DNA of 64,000 nt from Paramecium sonneborni. Its lineage: Eukaryota > Ciliophora > Oligohymenophorea > Peniculida > Parameciidae. The stretch covers positions 1 to 64,000 of the forward strand of contig CAJJDN010000044.1 in assembly GCA_905182985.1 (NCBI GenBank), in the 5' to 3' direction. A program made the position numbers and the translations under genes. This document shows, in pieces, positions 63,734 to 64,000 of this stretch (position 1 is the first letter of the stretch; each line of letters opens with the position of its first letter). The notes under the pieces were generated by a model. The model did no database searches and was not told the DNA's origin. It was given only the letters and a program-made list of their open reading frames with translations.

Positions 63734-64000
63734 TCATTTTGCTCTTTTTATTAAATCTACCATTTTTTTAAATTAGTTTTTTATTTCTAAATTTAACAAT
63801 CGTTTTACTAATTAATCAACCTTTAATTTATCAATTATTTAAGGATTTCTGTATCAATTATAGTATCATATGAAACTAATTGATTATCATAATCTTCTGG
63901 CTTCATTCGATGAATTATTACAGCATCACGAATTTAAACACTTTCCCTTGAAGATACATCTATATTAGCTAATTAAGAAATTTATTCATATAAGTCAGAA
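63734..64000 (-). CDS. Uncharacterised protein, C-terminal part (runs off the window)
   Basis: A minus-strand frame is open from the window edge to TGA 63736-63734, about 88 codons. It contains IDVSSRESVQIRDAVIIHRM and a basic Q/K-rich helical end (MVDLIKRAK). The 5' end and start lie beyond the window. No family was recognised. Confidence 0.55.

Overview
This is ciliate macronuclear DNA, almost certainly from a Paramecium species. It is very AT-rich. TAA and TAG are read as glutamine and only TGA stops translation. Genes are interrupted by very short introns (about 20-31 nt, GT...AG, mostly GTA at the 5' end) and are packed with gaps that are often under 50 bp. Read with the standard code almost every gene looks broken. 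Read with the ciliate code and spliced by hand, the window resolves into about 30 genes plus fragments. All gene models are hand-made from the sequence; starts, stops and introns were chosen from frame continuity and family motifs.

Layout. 1-17 kb: the tail of a COPI-associated membrane protein, an unknown basic protein, a ~4.7 kb secreted/anchored protein gene, a small unknown gene, a mitochondrial-type SpoU/TrmH rRNA 2'-O-methyltransferase, the COPII coat protein SEC31, a histidine phosphatase, a RING-H2 protein, a tandem TMBIM/Bax-inhibitor-like membrane protein, a coiled-coil protein and a protein kinase. 17.6-24.1 kb: an organellar-type family A DNA polymerase, an Aurora-type kinase with a long coiled-coil tail, the GPN1 GTPase, and protein-L-isoaspartate methyltransferase, whose start codon lies 7 bp from that of GPN1. 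24.2-26.1 kb: a decayed CDK-like kinase, inside an exact 1.13 kb duplication around a single N. 26.1-38.6 kb: one giant VPS13 lipid-transfer protein gene. 38.8-46.5 kb: a RING protein, a B-box protein with two LOTUS-like (OST-HTH) modules, an ABHD13/BEM46-type hydrolase, a seven-TM receptor-like gene and proteasome ATPase RPT2. 46.5-52.2 kb: a region of duplicated and partly truncated copies (an unknown conserved gene, a centrin-like EF-hand gene, a GSK3-like kinase) around two more single Ns. 52.2-58.1 kb: small and low-complexity genes (basic protein, ankyrin repeats, Q/S/N-rich proteins). 58.1-64 kb: a 394 bp foldback repeat, an unknown gene and DNA polymerase epsilon subunit 2 (partly in an exact 1.12 kb duplication around the fourth N), a deoxynucleoside kinase, and the end of an unknown gene.

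The recognised genes are mostly housekeeping: secretory pathway, lipid transfer, replication and nucleotide salvage, proteasome and signalling. There is no operon-like logic. Neighbours are co-located because the genome is compact. No tRNA, rRNA, CRISPR array, telomere or autonomous transposon was seen. The points most worth checking are the tandem LOTUS protein, the Aurora kinase fusion, the foldback element, the ultra-short divergent intergenic regions, and the four N junctions. Each N is flanked by a 1.1-1.3 kb direct duplication, two exact and two diverged.
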